The notes under the pieces are model-generated. The model saw nothing but the letters and a program-made list of their open reading frames with translations. It made no database searches and was not told where the DNA came from. 64,000 bases of DNA from Bradyrhizobium liaoningense. Lineage in GTDB: Bacteria > Pseudomonadota > Alphaproteobacteria > Rhizobiales > Xanthobacteraceae. Shown here piece by piece: positions 7,869 to 16,482 of the stretch (position 1 is its first letter; each line of letters begins with the position of its first letter). The stretch spans positions 236,501 to 300,500 of the forward strand of contig NZ_JAFCJT010000004.1 of assembly GCF_018130785.1 (NCBI RefSeq), read 5' to 3'. Both the position numbers and the translations under genes were made by a program.

Positions 7869-9752
7869 CTAGTTCGTCAGGCCATAGACGTCGATGCGGC
7901 CGTCATAAGTCGGGCGATAGATGCGGCCTTTCCAGACGATCGGACGGTTGAACTTGGGATGCATGAAGGCGTGCTCCGGTCCCCAGTCCTCGCTGTCCCA
8001 GATCACCTGGAGCCGCTTGGAGCCATCCGGGTTGGTGGCGAAATTCTGCGCATCATAGACCAGGAAGCGGCCCGGGCTGAGAATCATGTTGCTGTCCTGA
8101 TAGGGCACCATCGCCACGATGATGCCGTCAGCGCCGTTGTTTGCGGCAAGCGTGATGCTCCAGCCGGGCATGCCGCCCGGCGGACGCGGCGATTGCGGCG
8201 AGGCAATCTCGTTGCCCCCGGCAAGATAGGTCGTTTTTCCGTCGGCCGCGATCGACCAGGCCCGCAAGGCGCTGTTCTCGCCGCCGACGAAATGCATGGT
8301 GCCGTGGACGGACGACTGGAACAGCAGCGGCGTGCCATGCAGATGCCGCGTCGCGCCGCCGGGAAACAGATTCAGCTCCATCGGTGATGCCGGCGCCGGC
8401 GGCACGGCGGGATCGAAATACGTGTACAGGATCGGCGGCATGCGAAGCCTGTTGTAGTTCGCCGCGAAATGGCCGGCCACGAGCTCGCCCGGCTGCGTCT
8501 TGCCGAGCGCATTGGCATTGCCGGTGTAGAGGATGCCGTCCTTGCCCGCGGCCAGAATGGCGTGGGCGGAGGCAACATAGACCGGACCGCCGGAACCGAA
8601 ATCCTGGTCGCCCCACATCGACTCGTTCATCGCCTCCATGTGATGCGCCACCACTGGCGCGATCTGCGCGTCGGTTGCACTGCGAGCCGAGGTGACCGCG
8701 ACATCCGGCATCTCGCGCGCATGTCGAGGCTTCAGCGGCATTCCCATGCGCCTTGCATGCGCGATCACGGAGGGCAGGTAAACGTTGGACGGCAACGCCG
8801 GCTCGTCATCGTCGTCGGCTGCTGCGACCGCGGCCGCGCCGATCCGGTTGGCGTCGGTCCATGGCGCCCACCACGACACGACCTCGAAATGCGCATGGCT
8901 TCCGGTGTGCAAGGCGAGCCGCACGATGCTCTCGCCGAAGTCGCCATGCTGCGGCGAGAACGCTCCGTTGCCGGTGATGACGTAGATTGAGCCGTCGGGA
9001 GCGACGGCCGGGCCGGCCCCGCTCTGCCACAGCCCGCCGCCGGAGCCGGTGACGGTGGAGCACCACGACGCAGCGAGCCGCCAGGCATGGGCGTCGACCG
9101 CGAGCAGCCAGCCGCGCGCCGTCTTCGATGTCTCGGCGATCGTGCCGAAGGGAATCAGGACGTGGTTCTGCATCAGCGTCAGGGCGCTGCGCTGCTTGCG
9201 CTGGGCCGAGACGAATTTCTGCACCGGCAGGCCGTTCGGCGGCGTGTAGATCGCGCCCTCCAGGTTCAGCAGCCCGTGCACCTTCGAGCCGTCGCGGATT
9301 CGCAGCGCCGCGAGGAAATGCTGCCCCTTGGCGACGCTGCCGTCGTCGCTGATCCAGGCGCAGGCATAGAGAATACCCGCCCCCTCGTCGATCACCGGGG
9401 TCGAGAGAATGCCCCAATGGACGTTGGTCATGTGGCCGTCGATGGCCCTCGTTCCGATAATGGGACGTCCGAGGTTGGTCGCCCAGATCTTCTCGCCGGT
9501 CACGGCGTCGAATGCATAGACCCAATTGCCCATGCTGGCCTGGAAGATCAGGTCGCGGGTCTTGCCGTCGGCCATGTGCACGCCGCCGACCGCCAGCGGC
9601 TGCGCCTCAAGCCTGGGATCGTCGGGAATCCGAAGGCTGAAGAGTTTGACGATGCCCCTGGTGCGGACGGCGGTCGCCGTCAGCACCGTCTCGGAATTGT
9701 TCGCACCGGTACGGGCACGGTCGTAGCTGCGGGTCGTGACGGAGGCGACCAT
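7869..9752 (-). CDS. PQQ-binding-like beta-propeller repeat protein
   Basis: The 627-residue protein is built of WD/PQQ-like blades, for example MGNWVYAFDAVTGEKIWATN, GAGILYACAWISDDG, APDGSIYVITGNGAF and GKDGILYTGNANALG. The blade motif (W-A-lo-x-T-G-x-x-x-W) is that of PQQ dehydrogenases and related propellers. I see no N-terminal signal peptide with the chosen ATG at 9752, and no haem-binding CxxCH, so it is not an obvious quinohaemoprotein. It begins two bases after the stop of the small membrane-protein gene upstream, implying co-translation. Whether it binds PQQ or is enzymatic cannot be told from sequence. Confidence 0.82.
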   Translation of the reverse strand: MVASVTTRSYDRARTGANNSETVLTATAVRTRGIVKLFSLRIPDDPRLEAQPLAVGGVHMADGKTRDLIFQASMGNWVYAFDAVTGEKIWATNLGRPIIGTRAIDGHMTNVHWGILSTPVIDEGAGILYACAWISDDGSVAKGQHFLAALRIRDGSKVHGLLNLEGAIYTPPNGLPVQKFVSAQRKQRSALTLMQNHVLIPFGTIAETSKTARGWLLAVDAHAWRLAASWCSTVTGSGGGLWQSGAGPAVAPDGSIYVITGNGAFSPQHGDFGESIVRLALHTGSHAHFEVVSWWAPWTDANRIGAAAVAAADDDDEPALPSNVYLPSVIAHARRMGMPLKPRHAREMPDVAVTSARSATDAQIAPVVAHHMEAMNESMWGDQDFGSGGPVYVASAHAILAAGKDGILYTGNANALGKTQPGELVAGHFAANYNRLRMPPILYTYFDPAVPPAPASPMELNLFPGGATRHLHGTPLLFQSSVHGTMHFVGGENSALRAWSIAADGKTTYLAGGNEIASPQSPRPPGGMPGWSITLAANNGADGIIVAMVPYQDSNMILSPGRFLVYDAQNFATNPDGSKRLQVIWDSEDWGPEHAFMHPKFNRPIVWKGRIYRPTYDGRIDVYGLTN

Positions 9753-9754
9753 GG

Positions 9755-10222
9755 TCAGGCTCCATAAGCGAGGAGGCTTCCGGCCGCAATCAGGCAAGCC
9801 GCTGCAAGCGGTCGTACGTCGCGCAAGCCTGCGCGCCACCCGCTCGACACGACGGCTCCGCAGGCAAAGCCGAGCCCGGCCATGATCGCGCTCGACAGTG
9901 CGGTAACGGTCGGCGCATCAGGCGTGCGCGACACGAAATTGTCGATCGCCAGCAGCGGCGGCAGCACATAGAACCAGCCCGGCGCATTCAAAAGACGTTG
10001 CGCGACTGGATGGCGCAGCAGCAGCGATGCACCGCATGCGATCAACAGGATCGCGACGAGCCTGTCCGCGACCGGCATGGTGACACCGAGCGCGGAACCC
10101 AGCGCATCGCAAACGCCGAACATCAGAACGAGCGGCAGCACATGCCGCTGCGGAACGACGAATGCGAGCGCAAAGGCCACGATGAGACTGTCCGCGGACG
10201 TCCACAACAGATGAAATGACAT
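9755..10222 (-). CDS. Small polytopic membrane protein, MntP/LysE-like
   Basis: The 155-residue product is almost entirely hydrophobic, with five or six membrane helices. Two similarly placed Asp motifs, SADSLIVAFALAF near residue 9 and LAIDNFVSRTP near 98, suggest an internal two-fold repeat like that of MntP manganese exporters and LysE-type proteins. That assignment is inference from layout, not a confident family match. The ATG at 10222 has AGAGG at good distance. The stop lies two bases before the start of the beta-propeller gene, so the two proteins are probably made together and may act together at the membrane. Confidence 0.7.
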   Translation of the reverse strand: MSFHLLWTSADSLIVAFALAFVVPQRHVLPLVLMFGVCDALGSALGVTMPVADRLVAILLIACGASLLLRHPVAQRLLNAPGWFYVLPPLLAIDNFVSRTPDAPTVTALSSAIMAGLGFACGAVVSSGWRAGLRDVRPLAAACLIAAGSLLAYGA

Positions 10223-10581
10223 GGCAACCTCTGAAAGGTTTGTAACGCGCGACAAATGAGGTTCGTCGAGAAGGCCGCGCCGCCGTCCGCCTTCGAGGGC
10301 AATTGCAGCGTGGTGAAGCCGCGGCTCCGCGCATGTCGCGCTGGAAGGTGGAGCAGCCAGGCGGTACCGGCCCGTCAACCGGCGCCGGCACGGTGACGCC
10401 TTCGCCTTGCGGCGCGAAGAAGCGATCCCAAGCGAACAGCGCTACGCCCATGACGCGGCCTATGGCTAGCCGCGCCAATCATGCATTGAACGGAGATCGT
10501 CTGGAAGTTGAAATTCGAGGCAAGCACGTCCGCAGAACGAACCGTCGCTCACGATCGCGTGCGCGACGACGAGGAGGGACG
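10223..10581. other. Intergenic stretch, no confident gene
   Basis: This 359-base stretch lies between the divergently placed membrane-protein gene and the end of the anchored Ala/Pro-rich gene. A minus-strand frame starting at 10478 (MARLAIGRVMGVALFAWDRF then Pro-rich sequence) looks briefly coding, with a possible membrane helix, but it degrades into Arg-rich sequence and runs on through the promoter region of the next gene. It may be a decayed small gene. Nothing else is recognisable. Confidence 0.35.
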
Positions 10582-11247
10582 CTAATCGTCGTCAGGCCCG
10601 AACAGCCTGAAGCCGCCGCGCGGCCGGCTCGCGACATCGCGCGCATCGGAATCTTCGCGGATGTTGCGCGCGACGTCGTCCCAATCGGTGCGGTCGCGCA
10701 TGCCGCGCGACTCGCGGGCATCGTAGTGCCGGCGCTCGGCCCAGCGCTCGCGGCGCTCCATGCGGCGCCGTTCGGACGCGGCGCGCTTCACGTCGGAATC
10801 CCTGGCCTTGGCATAGGCGTTGTCGGATGAGGATGAGGATGAGGATGGCTGCTCTGTCGATGCCTGCTGCTCGGCAGGCTTTGCGACTTGCGGAGGCGAT
10901 GCCGGTGCCGGCTTGGGCGGTTCGGCCGCGGCCGCTCGGGAAGGCTGTGGGGCCGGCGGTTCAGCGTTCGCCTGCGTGTCCGGCTTTGCGGCTTCGGCCT
11001 GCGCCGGCGCGGCGATCATGGCGCCGAAGGCTTGCGAGCCGGTGAGATATTGCAAGCGCTCGGATGGCGCGTTCGTCGTCGCGGGTTTGGTGGCTTCAGC
11101 GCGCTGCGCCATCTTGCTCGTGTCCGGACCCTGCTTGGGCGAGACCGGATTCATGATATTGCCGGCGACGATGCCGCCGCCAAGACCAATGGCGATGGCG
11201 GCAACGATCGTTCCGGCACCGACGAAATAGGCAGTCGAGGCGCGCAT
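10582..11247 (-). CDS. Membrane-anchored Ala/Pro/Ser-rich protein
   Basis: The 221-residue protein has one N-terminal membrane helix (residues 6-32, TIVAAIAIGLGGGIVAG). It is followed by a long Ala/Pro/Gln-rich linker, a run of seven serines encoded by a 6-base tandem repeat at 10825-10848, and a strongly charged Arg/Glu/Asp-rich tail (RRRMERRERWAERRHY, then DWDDVARNIRED). It probably spans the periplasm or sits as an anchored rod; no enzymatic domain is visible. The neighbour upstream on the same strand has a similar one-helix design. Confidence 0.7.
   Translation of the reverse strand: MRASTAYFVGAGTIVAAIAIGLGGGIVAGNIMNPVSPKQGPDTSKMAQRAEATKPATTNAPSERLQYLTGSQAFGAMIAAPAQAEAAKPDTQANAEPPAPQPSRAAAAEPPKPAPASPPQVAKPAEQQASTEQPSSSSSSSDNAYAKARDSDVKRAASERRRMERRERWAERRHYDARESRGMRDRTDWDDVARNIREDSDARDVASRPRGGFRLFGPDDD
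10825..10848. repeat. Four-copy 6-bp tandem repeat (ggatga)
   Basis: Four copies of ggatga (the last one ending ggatgg) encode the poly-Ser run of the anchored protein on the minus strand. Because the unit is a multiple of three, slippage would change the length of the Ser run without shifting the frame. Confidence 0.85.
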
Positions 11248-11334
11248 TGATCCACTCCCTCTCTGGAGCGGGCAACGCTTGTCGATTGCCGGATGTTCCT
11301 GATACGGGGGCCAGTTCCCAGAGGAACTTGCGCG

Positions 11335-12072
11335 TCAGATCTGCTGCGCGACCTTCTCCAGCCCGATGATGCGGGCGAGCTTGCGCACTTCTTCCTTCTG
11401 ATCGTCGCGCAGCTGGAACAGCAGCGGCATCGCGGCCGATTTCAACTGCTGGACCTCGTCGCAATTCGGATCGATCGGCACGCCCGGCGCGTTCGGATTG
11501 GAGAGCTTGTTTGCTGAGATCTTGCGGACAACATTTCGCAGGGCGGTCTCGACCGAGGGCCAGTAATATTCCTGCGACGACGACAGCTTCAGGCGATCCC
11601 TGATGCCCGCGATCTGGGCCTCGGACAGCAGCGAATAGGATTTCTGCGGGTGCGGCTTGGCGACGACCTTCGGCTTGGCCGGGACTTCGACGGCAGGAAG
11701 CTCTGCCGCGGCCGGCGCATCATGCGCACTTGCCTTGGGCATCGGAAAGTCGGACGGCGTGGCGGCGGCAAAGGCTTGGCGCAGCGGCTCGGTCAGCACC
11801 GGGGTCTGCGAAAGCCTGTCGGCGGGCACCTGTACCGGCTCGATCGCGGCCGAAGCCAGCGCCAGCGTCGGAACCAGACGGTCGGCCTTGGCGGCGCGGT
11901 TGGTCGCGAGCGGCTTCGGCGGGGCCTGCGTGATCATCTCGGCGCTGACGCTGGGCACGCTGTCACGGCCGAGGATGGCAGTGGTGGCCGCGCCGAGGAC
12001 GAGGAAACAGGTCAGCACGACGATGGTGATGGTTTTGGACAAACGTCTCTCCGCGCCCAACTTCAAGTCCAC
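11335..12072 (-). CDS. Membrane-anchored protein with C-terminal helical domain
   Basis: The 245-residue protein has one N-terminal membrane helix (about 12-34), an Ala/Pro-rich linker (about 45-145) and a compact C-terminal domain of about 100 residues. That domain starts YSLLSEAQIAGIRDRLKLSS and contains YYWPSVETALRNVV and LLFQLRDDQKEEVRKLARI. It resembles helical LTXXQ-like domains found in several rhizobial envelope proteins, but I cannot assign a function. The product is predicted to be periplasmic, tethered to the inner membrane. It lies upstream of and co-directional with the Ala/Pro-rich anchored gene. Confidence 0.72.
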   Translation of the reverse strand: MDLKLGAERRLSKTITIVVLTCFLVLGAATTAILGRDSVPSVSAEMITQAPPKPLATNRAAKADRLVPTLALASAAIEPVQVPADRLSQTPVLTEPLRQAFAAATPSDFPMPKASAHDAPAAAELPAVEVPAKPKVVAKPHPQKSYSLLSEAQIAGIRDRLKLSSSQEYYWPSVETALRNVVRKISANKLSNPNAPGVPIDPNCDEVQQLKSAAMPLLFQLRDDQKEEVRKLARIIGLEKVAQQI

Positions 12073-12173
12073 GTGATAAGTGCCCGGAAACTGGGCGGTA
12101 ATTAAGGCCTAACCGTGCCATCGCAACGGCAATCGCGCGGACTACAGCGACATGCTCTGAAATTTCAAGGAAA

Positions 12174-12422
12174 TCAGGCAGCTAGCGCGAGGTCGTAGGC
12201 ATCCTGGATGTCGGCGACGATCTCCGAGGCCTCCCAGACCGCGCGCGGCTCGACCGATTGCAGGGTCACCGTCCAGTTGCCGCCCCGGCGGGTGCGGGGG
12301 ACGCTGACGATGTCGAAGCGCACGTTGCGGCACAGCGGATGACGGGCCAGGGCATGGGCCACGCGGACCCGGATCTCGTCCAGCGTCGCGGCTGTCTTGC
12401 TATTGAGAAAATCGAAGTCCAT
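12174..12422 (-). CDS. Small hypothetical protein under a CtrA-like box
   Basis: Unrecognised 82-residue soluble protein with an alpha/beta look: LDEIRVRVAHALARHPL helix, then strands NVRFDIVSVP and GNWTVTLQSV, then helix EIVADIQDAYDLALA. The start is supported by coding composition. A perfect TTAA-N7-TTAA motif lies 57 bases upstream (12479-12493), the half-site layout bound by the cell-cycle regulator CtrA, so control by CtrA is a reasonable inference. The gene stands alone between two unrelated units. Confidence 0.68.
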   Translation of the reverse strand: MDFDFLNSKTAATLDEIRVRVAHALARHPLCRNVRFDIVSVPRTRRGGNWTVTLQSVEPRAVWEASEIVADIQDAYDLALAA

Positions 12423-12478
12423 CGCCTGTCCCTCTCGGTCCTGATTGGCGGCCGTGAGGGATTGTTGGCGGGCGTTGG

Positions 12479-12493
12479 TTAATCTGCCGTTAA
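12479..12493. promoter_or_regulatory. CtrA-type box TTAA-N7-TTAA
   Basis: The sequence TTAATCTGCCGTTAA is an exact match to the TTAA-N7-TTAA consensus of CtrA sites in alphaproteobacteria. It lies in the intergenic region 57 bases upstream of the 82-aa gene. In so GC-rich a background a chance match is less likely than usual, but binding is not shown. Confidence 0.55.
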
Positions 12494-12589
12494 ATGTGGG
12501 GCAGCGGAGGAGGGCTCGATTAACTGTGATCGGGAGCGATGGCGCCTCCTCTTCCTCCCCCGCAAGCGGGGCGGAGTGTGGGACGCCGC

Positions 12590-13576
12590 CTACCGCCCGC
12601 CCGCATCGCGATATTCGGCGAGTGTCCGCGCAACGAGATCGTCGACCGCCATGACGTCGGTCACGCCCGATGTCGAGTGCCCCCCGCTCCAGATATCGCG
12701 CCAGCGTTTCGGGCGGCTTTCGCGCGCGTCGACGTCAATGTCCTTGCCTATGTCGATCGCGCCACGTGCCGGCAGATCGTCGGGATCGAGGCCCGCAGCC
12801 ACGATCGACGGCTTCAGCATACTGGTCTGCAATCCCGTGAACGCGGTGGTGAGCAAGATGTCGTCGGCGCTGCTCCCGACCAGCATCCGCTTGTGGCGCT
12901 CGTCCGCCATGCTCTCGCGCGTCGCGATGAACTTCGTGCCCATGTAAGCGAGATCGCAGCCGAGCACTTCGGCCGCACGCAGCGCGCGGCCGTCGCTGAT
13001 GCCTCCGGCGAGCACGATGATGCCGTCAAAGAATGCGCGCACCGCGCGGACGAAGGCGAACGGATTTAGCCAGCCCGTCTGCCCACCTGCGCCCGCGGTG
13101 AGCAGCACGAGCCCATCGGCGCCGGCTTCCGCCGCGCGCTCGGCGTGGCGGATCGAGGCCACGTCCGCCAGCACCAGCGCGCCGGCTTCATGCAGCGGCT
13201 TCAGCACCGGCGCGGGCGATCCAACAGAGGTGATGACGATCTCCGGCTTGTGTCGCAGCAGCACGGCGAGATCCTGCTCCAGCCGCGCGTTGGAGCGATG
13301 CACGATCAGGTTCGGACACAGCGGCGCGGCCTTGCGGCCGGCTTGATCTTCGTGCTGCCGCAGCCGCGTTTCGATCCCGGTGAGCCATTCATCGAGTTGT
13401 TCCGTACTGCGGCAATTCACGGTGGGGAAGCTGCCGATCACACCGTTGCGGCAGGCTGCGACCATGAGCTCGACGCCTGACACCAGAAACATCGGCGCCG
13501 CGATCAAAGGCAGGCCGAGACGATCGCGGAAGTGCTGCAGCCGATCGGATGCCACCGAAGCCTCTCCTTCACTCAA
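12590..13576 (-). CDS. Nitronate monooxygenase paralogue 1 (Gln at usual His)
   Basis: The 328-residue protein belongs to the FMN-dependent nitronate monooxygenase/2-nitropropane dioxygenase family, a TIM barrel that oxidises alkyl nitronates. It shows LPLIAAPMFLVSG near 22, CPNLIVHRSNARLEQDL near 87, GADGLVLLTAGAGG near 152, AGGISDGRALRAAEVLGCD and MGTKFIATRESMA. At the motif that normally reads AGGHxG it has AGGQTG, so the catalytic-base His is Gln at residue 166; activity on nitronates is therefore doubtful. The other copy, 3 kb away, keeps the His. It diverges from the acyl-CoA ligase gene, 103 bases between starts, which may be a shared control region. Confidence 0.85.
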   Translation of the reverse strand: MSEGEASVASDRLQHFRDRLGLPLIAAPMFLVSGVELMVAACRNGVIGSFPTVNCRSTEQLDEWLTGIETRLRQHEDQAGRKAAPLCPNLIVHRSNARLEQDLAVLLRHKPEIVITSVGSPAPVLKPLHEAGALVLADVASIRHAERAAEAGADGLVLLTAGAGGQTGWLNPFAFVRAVRAFFDGIIVLAGGISDGRALRAAEVLGCDLAYMGTKFIATRESMADERHKRMLVGSSADDILLTTAFTGLQTSMLKPSIVAAGLDPDDLPARGAIDIGKDIDVDARESRPKRWRDIWSGGHSTSGVTDVMAVDDLVARTLAEYRDAGGR

Positions 13577-13679
13577 ACGTCACTGTGCGGGCTTTGTCGT
13601 TCCATCCCGCATTCTCTGTGCTAGCGTTGCACGCAACATTGGCACGTCAGAAGCCGATGACAAAGCAACGAGGAAACAA

Positions 13680-15242
13680 ATGTCCGATCCGCTCCACGCG
13701 TCCTCCCCGGCTTGTGCGCAGACGCTACGAGCGCTGTCGCGCTATCCCGGCCGCACCGCTTTCGCCTGGCCCGGCGGATCGCTGAGCTATCAGGGCACCA
13801 TCGACCTGATCGGGCGGATCCAGGGCGTGTTCATGCGGCTTGGATTGCAGCCCGGCACGCGCGTTGCCTTCCTCACCGCCAACCGCGCCGACACCTGGTG
13901 CGCCGGCGTCGCTGCGCAATTGTCGCGGTTCTGCATCACCTGGCTGCATCCGCTGGGATCGCAAGGTGACCAGCTCTTCCAGCTCGATGATTCCGAGGCG
14001 GAAGTACTGGTGGTCGATGCGGCCGCCTTTCGCGATCGCGGCGGCGAGCTCGCCGCGCAGGCGGGCCGGCTCAAGGCGGTCTTCACCATGGGACCGGCCA
14101 ACTACGGTGTCGACCTGTTGCAGGCGATCGAGATCGAAGGCCAAGCCAGCGCGCGGTGCCTCGCCGGCCCCGACGATCTCGCCACGCTGAATTACACCGG
14201 CGGCACGACCGGCAAATCCAAGGGCGCGCTGCGCTACCACCGCGAAAACAGCGGGGCCGCCGGCGCGATCCTCGCCGATTTCGAAATCCCCGAGGCCGCG
14301 CGCTATCTGGCGGTCGCCCCGATCAGCCATGTCGCCGGCACGAAGGTGCTGCCGACCCTGATGCGCGGCGGCACCGTGCACATGCTGAAAGGTTTCGATC
14401 CCGAGGCTGTGCTGGCGACGATCGCGCGCGAGCGCATCAATTTCACGCTGTTCGTGCCGACCATGATCTATGTGCTGCTCGATCATCCCGCCTTGAGCAA
14501 GACCGATCTCTCCTCGCTCGAGCTCGTGCTCTACGGCGCCTCCGCGATGTCGCCGAGCCGGCTGATCGAGGGGATCGAGCGGATCGGGCCGGTGTTCTCG
14601 CAACTCTACGGCCAAACCGAATGCTATCCGGTCTCGGTGCTGCGCAAGGCGGATCATGATCCCAAGACGCCCGACCTGTTCCTGTCCTGCGGCTTCCCGA
14701 TCTCGGCCTGCGAGGTCAGGATTCTCGGCGACAATGACCAGGAGGTGAAGACGGGCGAGGCCGGCGAGATCTGCGTGCGCGCTCCGCACGTCATGGCGGA
14801 ATACTGGAAGCGGCCCGACATCACGGCCGAAACGCTGAAGAACGGCTGGGTCCATACCGGCGACATCGCGCGCAAGGACGAGCGCGGCTACATGTTCATC
14901 CTCGACCGCAAGAAGGACATGATCGTCTCCGGCGGCTTCAACATCTTTCCGCGCGAGGTCGAGGACGTGCTGTCGCAGCACGCGGACGTCGCGATGGTCG
15001 CGGTCGTCGGCGTCCCCGACGAGAAATGGGGCGAAGCCGTTACCGCCGTCGTCGTTCCCCGCGAAGGCGCAAAGCCGGATGCGGACGAGCTGGTCAATAT
15101 GGTGCGGGTGCGAAAGGGCTCGGCCCATGCGCCAAAGCAGATCCAGTTCGTCAAGCAGCTGCCGATGACCGGCGTGGGCAAGGTCGACAAGAAGGTGCTG
15201 CGCGCAGGCTTCTGGAGCGGACGGGACCGGATGGTGGGGTAG
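13680..15242 (+). CDS. AMP-forming acyl-CoA ligase
   Basis: The 520-residue ANL-superfamily enzyme activates a carboxylic acid to its CoA thioester through an acyl-adenylate. The phosphate loop is LNYTGGTTGKSKGALRY, the adenine motif is SQLYGQTECYPV, the ribose motif is WVHTGDIARKDERGYMFILD with RKKDMIVSGGFNIFPREVE, and the C-terminal catalytic Lys is in GVGKVDKKVL. The length is normal. The ATG at 13680 has AGGA seven bases upstream; earlier in-frame codons overlap the divergent gene and are not coding. The substrate cannot be read from sequence; nearby thioesterase and nitronate monooxygenases suggest a catabolic acid rather than bulk fatty acids. Confidence 0.9.
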   Translation: MSDPLHASSPACAQTLRALSRYPGRTAFAWPGGSLSYQGTIDLIGRIQGVFMRLGLQPGTRVAFLTANRADTWCAGVAAQLSRFCITWLHPLGSQGDQLFQLDDSEAEVLVVDAAAFRDRGGELAAQAGRLKAVFTMGPANYGVDLLQAIEIEGQASARCLAGPDDLATLNYTGGTTGKSKGALRYHRENSGAAGAILADFEIPEAARYLAVAPISHVAGTKVLPTLMRGGTVHMLKGFDPEAVLATIARERINFTLFVPTMIYVLLDHPALSKTDLSSLELVLYGASAMSPSRLIEGIERIGPVFSQLYGQTECYPVSVLRKADHDPKTPDLFLSCGFPISACEVRILGDNDQEVKTGEAGEICVRAPHVMAEYWKRPDITAETLKNGWVHTGDIARKDERGYMFILDRKKDMIVSGGFNIFPREVEDVLSQHADVAMVAVVGVPDEKWGEAVTAVVVPREGAKPDADELVNMVRVRKGSAHAPKQIQFVKQLPMTGVGKVDKKVLRAGFWSGRDRMVG

Positions 15243-15431
15243 TCATCTCGATCTGCAACTTGTGGCACGCAGCACCGCACGGTTGCTCGCGCCCCGCCCC
15301 GGGGTTTTACGGTGTCGCTGTGACCCGCGAACAACAGCTCGGAAGGGACTTTCAGGCACCCCGTCCGCGCAATTGCGGGCGAATCAACGAATCAACTAGA
15401 CCGCTAGCGGGGCTGGGAAGCGGAGTACCAA

Positions 15432-15530
15432 ATGAGAGTCGCTTCCTTGGAAAGTGCGTTGGCCGCGATCACGTTGATCACGGCTATCATCGTCCTGCTG
15501 TGGGAGATCAAGATCGTCTACGGCAGCTGA
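15432..15530 (+). CDS. Possible 32-aa single-helix membrane peptide
   Basis: A short frame encodes 32 residues, with hydrophobic stretch ALAAITLITAIIVLLW flanked by charged ends (MRVASLESA and EIKIVYGS). This is a textbook single membrane helix. A GGAG sequence lies seven bases before the ATG. It lies in the otherwise empty 420-base gap between the acyl-CoA ligase and the thioesterase gene. Short genes of this type are easily missed, but a chance frame is also possible. Confidence 0.45.
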   Translation: MRVASLESALAAITLITAIIVLLWEIKIVYGS

Positions 15531-15662
15531 ACTGGCAGGACGCTGGCGTCGAACAGAGACCTCCGGACAAGAAGAGGTTCGCGACCAGGGCATCCCTTCC
15601 GCGGCGGCGGAAGTCTGCCGTTCAATCGGCTCAAGGAGCGATCGCGGCGCTTGCCGTCACGC

Positions 15663-16436
15663 TTACCGCTTTTCGATCACCAGACTCTGCACCGCGCGGC
15701 CGAAATAGCCTTGGCGATCCGCAAGCCGCGACATCGCGAGACCGGCGCCGTCTGTGCCGATCCAGGATTCGCCGTCGAGCAAGATCCACTCGCCAACCGG
15801 CTGGCGTGAAAGGTTCACGGTGAGATCGGCGTTGATGTAGGTCCACGCACGGAAGTCGAGCGTCGAAGCGGTGCCGTTGGAGAAATCGGCGGCGACCACG
15901 GCGCGCATCGCCTGCGAGATGGCTTCGCCTTCAATCAGCGGATGATCCACGCGAAACCAGATCGCGCCAGCGCCGGCCTGGCCGAAGCGGCCCCGCGCAG
16001 CGCGCATCGAGACCGCTCTCACGAACGGGCTGGTGGCGGCGTGGCCGTCCTCGACCAGCGAGTCCTCGGGCGACGGCAGCGTGACCGGCAACTCCTTGAC
16101 GTCGTCCGGCAACGGCTGCGATTGCCGCTTGATCTTGAGCACGGTGGCGCCGACGACCTGCACACCGTCGGCGAGCAGCTTGATTTCGCAGAGCTGGATC
16201 TTGCGGCCTTCGCGCAGGACTTCGGTCGCAATCGTCAGCGGCGCCACCGGCACCGGCCGCATCAGATCGATGGTGACGCGCGCGATGTTCATCGGCACCG
16301 GCGTCGGAATGCGTTCCGCCGCCCACGTCACCAGCGATGCCGGCGCCGAGCCGTGCTGCATGCGCCGGTCCCACGGGCCGGCGGCGTCAGGGCCGGTGAC
16401 GACGCTGTTGCCGTCGACGCGATAGATGGCGGTCAT
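15663..16436 (-). CDS. Acyl-CoA thioesterase-family protein (double hotdog)
   Basis: The 257-residue protein looks like a tandem-hotdog thioesterase of the TesB/4HBT_3 type. The N-terminal half has GSAPASLVTWAAERI and TIDLMRPVPVAPLTIATEVL with REGRKIQLCEIKLLADGVQV. The C-terminal half has AMRAVVAADFSN, WTYINADLTVNLSRQPVGEW and LADRQGYFGRAVQSLVI. Members hydrolyse acyl-CoA to free acid and CoA in the cytosol. It sits between the acyl-CoA ligase and the second nitronate monooxygenase; the latter is co-directional upstream but separated by a repeat element. Confidence 0.82.
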   Translation of the reverse strand: MTAIYRVDGNSVVTGPDAAGPWDRRMQHGSAPASLVTWAAERIPTPVPMNIARVTIDLMRPVPVAPLTIATEVLREGRKIQLCEIKLLADGVQVVGATVLKIKRQSQPLPDDVKELPVTLPSPEDSLVEDGHAATSPFVRAVSMRAARGRFGQAGAGAIWFRVDHPLIEGEAISQAMRAVVAADFSNGTASTLDFRAWTYINADLTVNLSRQPVGEWILLDGESWIGTDGAGLAMSRLADRQGYFGRAVQSLVIEKR

Positions 16437-16482
16437 CGCTTAAATCTCTGCTGGCTTTGACGGTTGGTGACCGAAATCAGGT

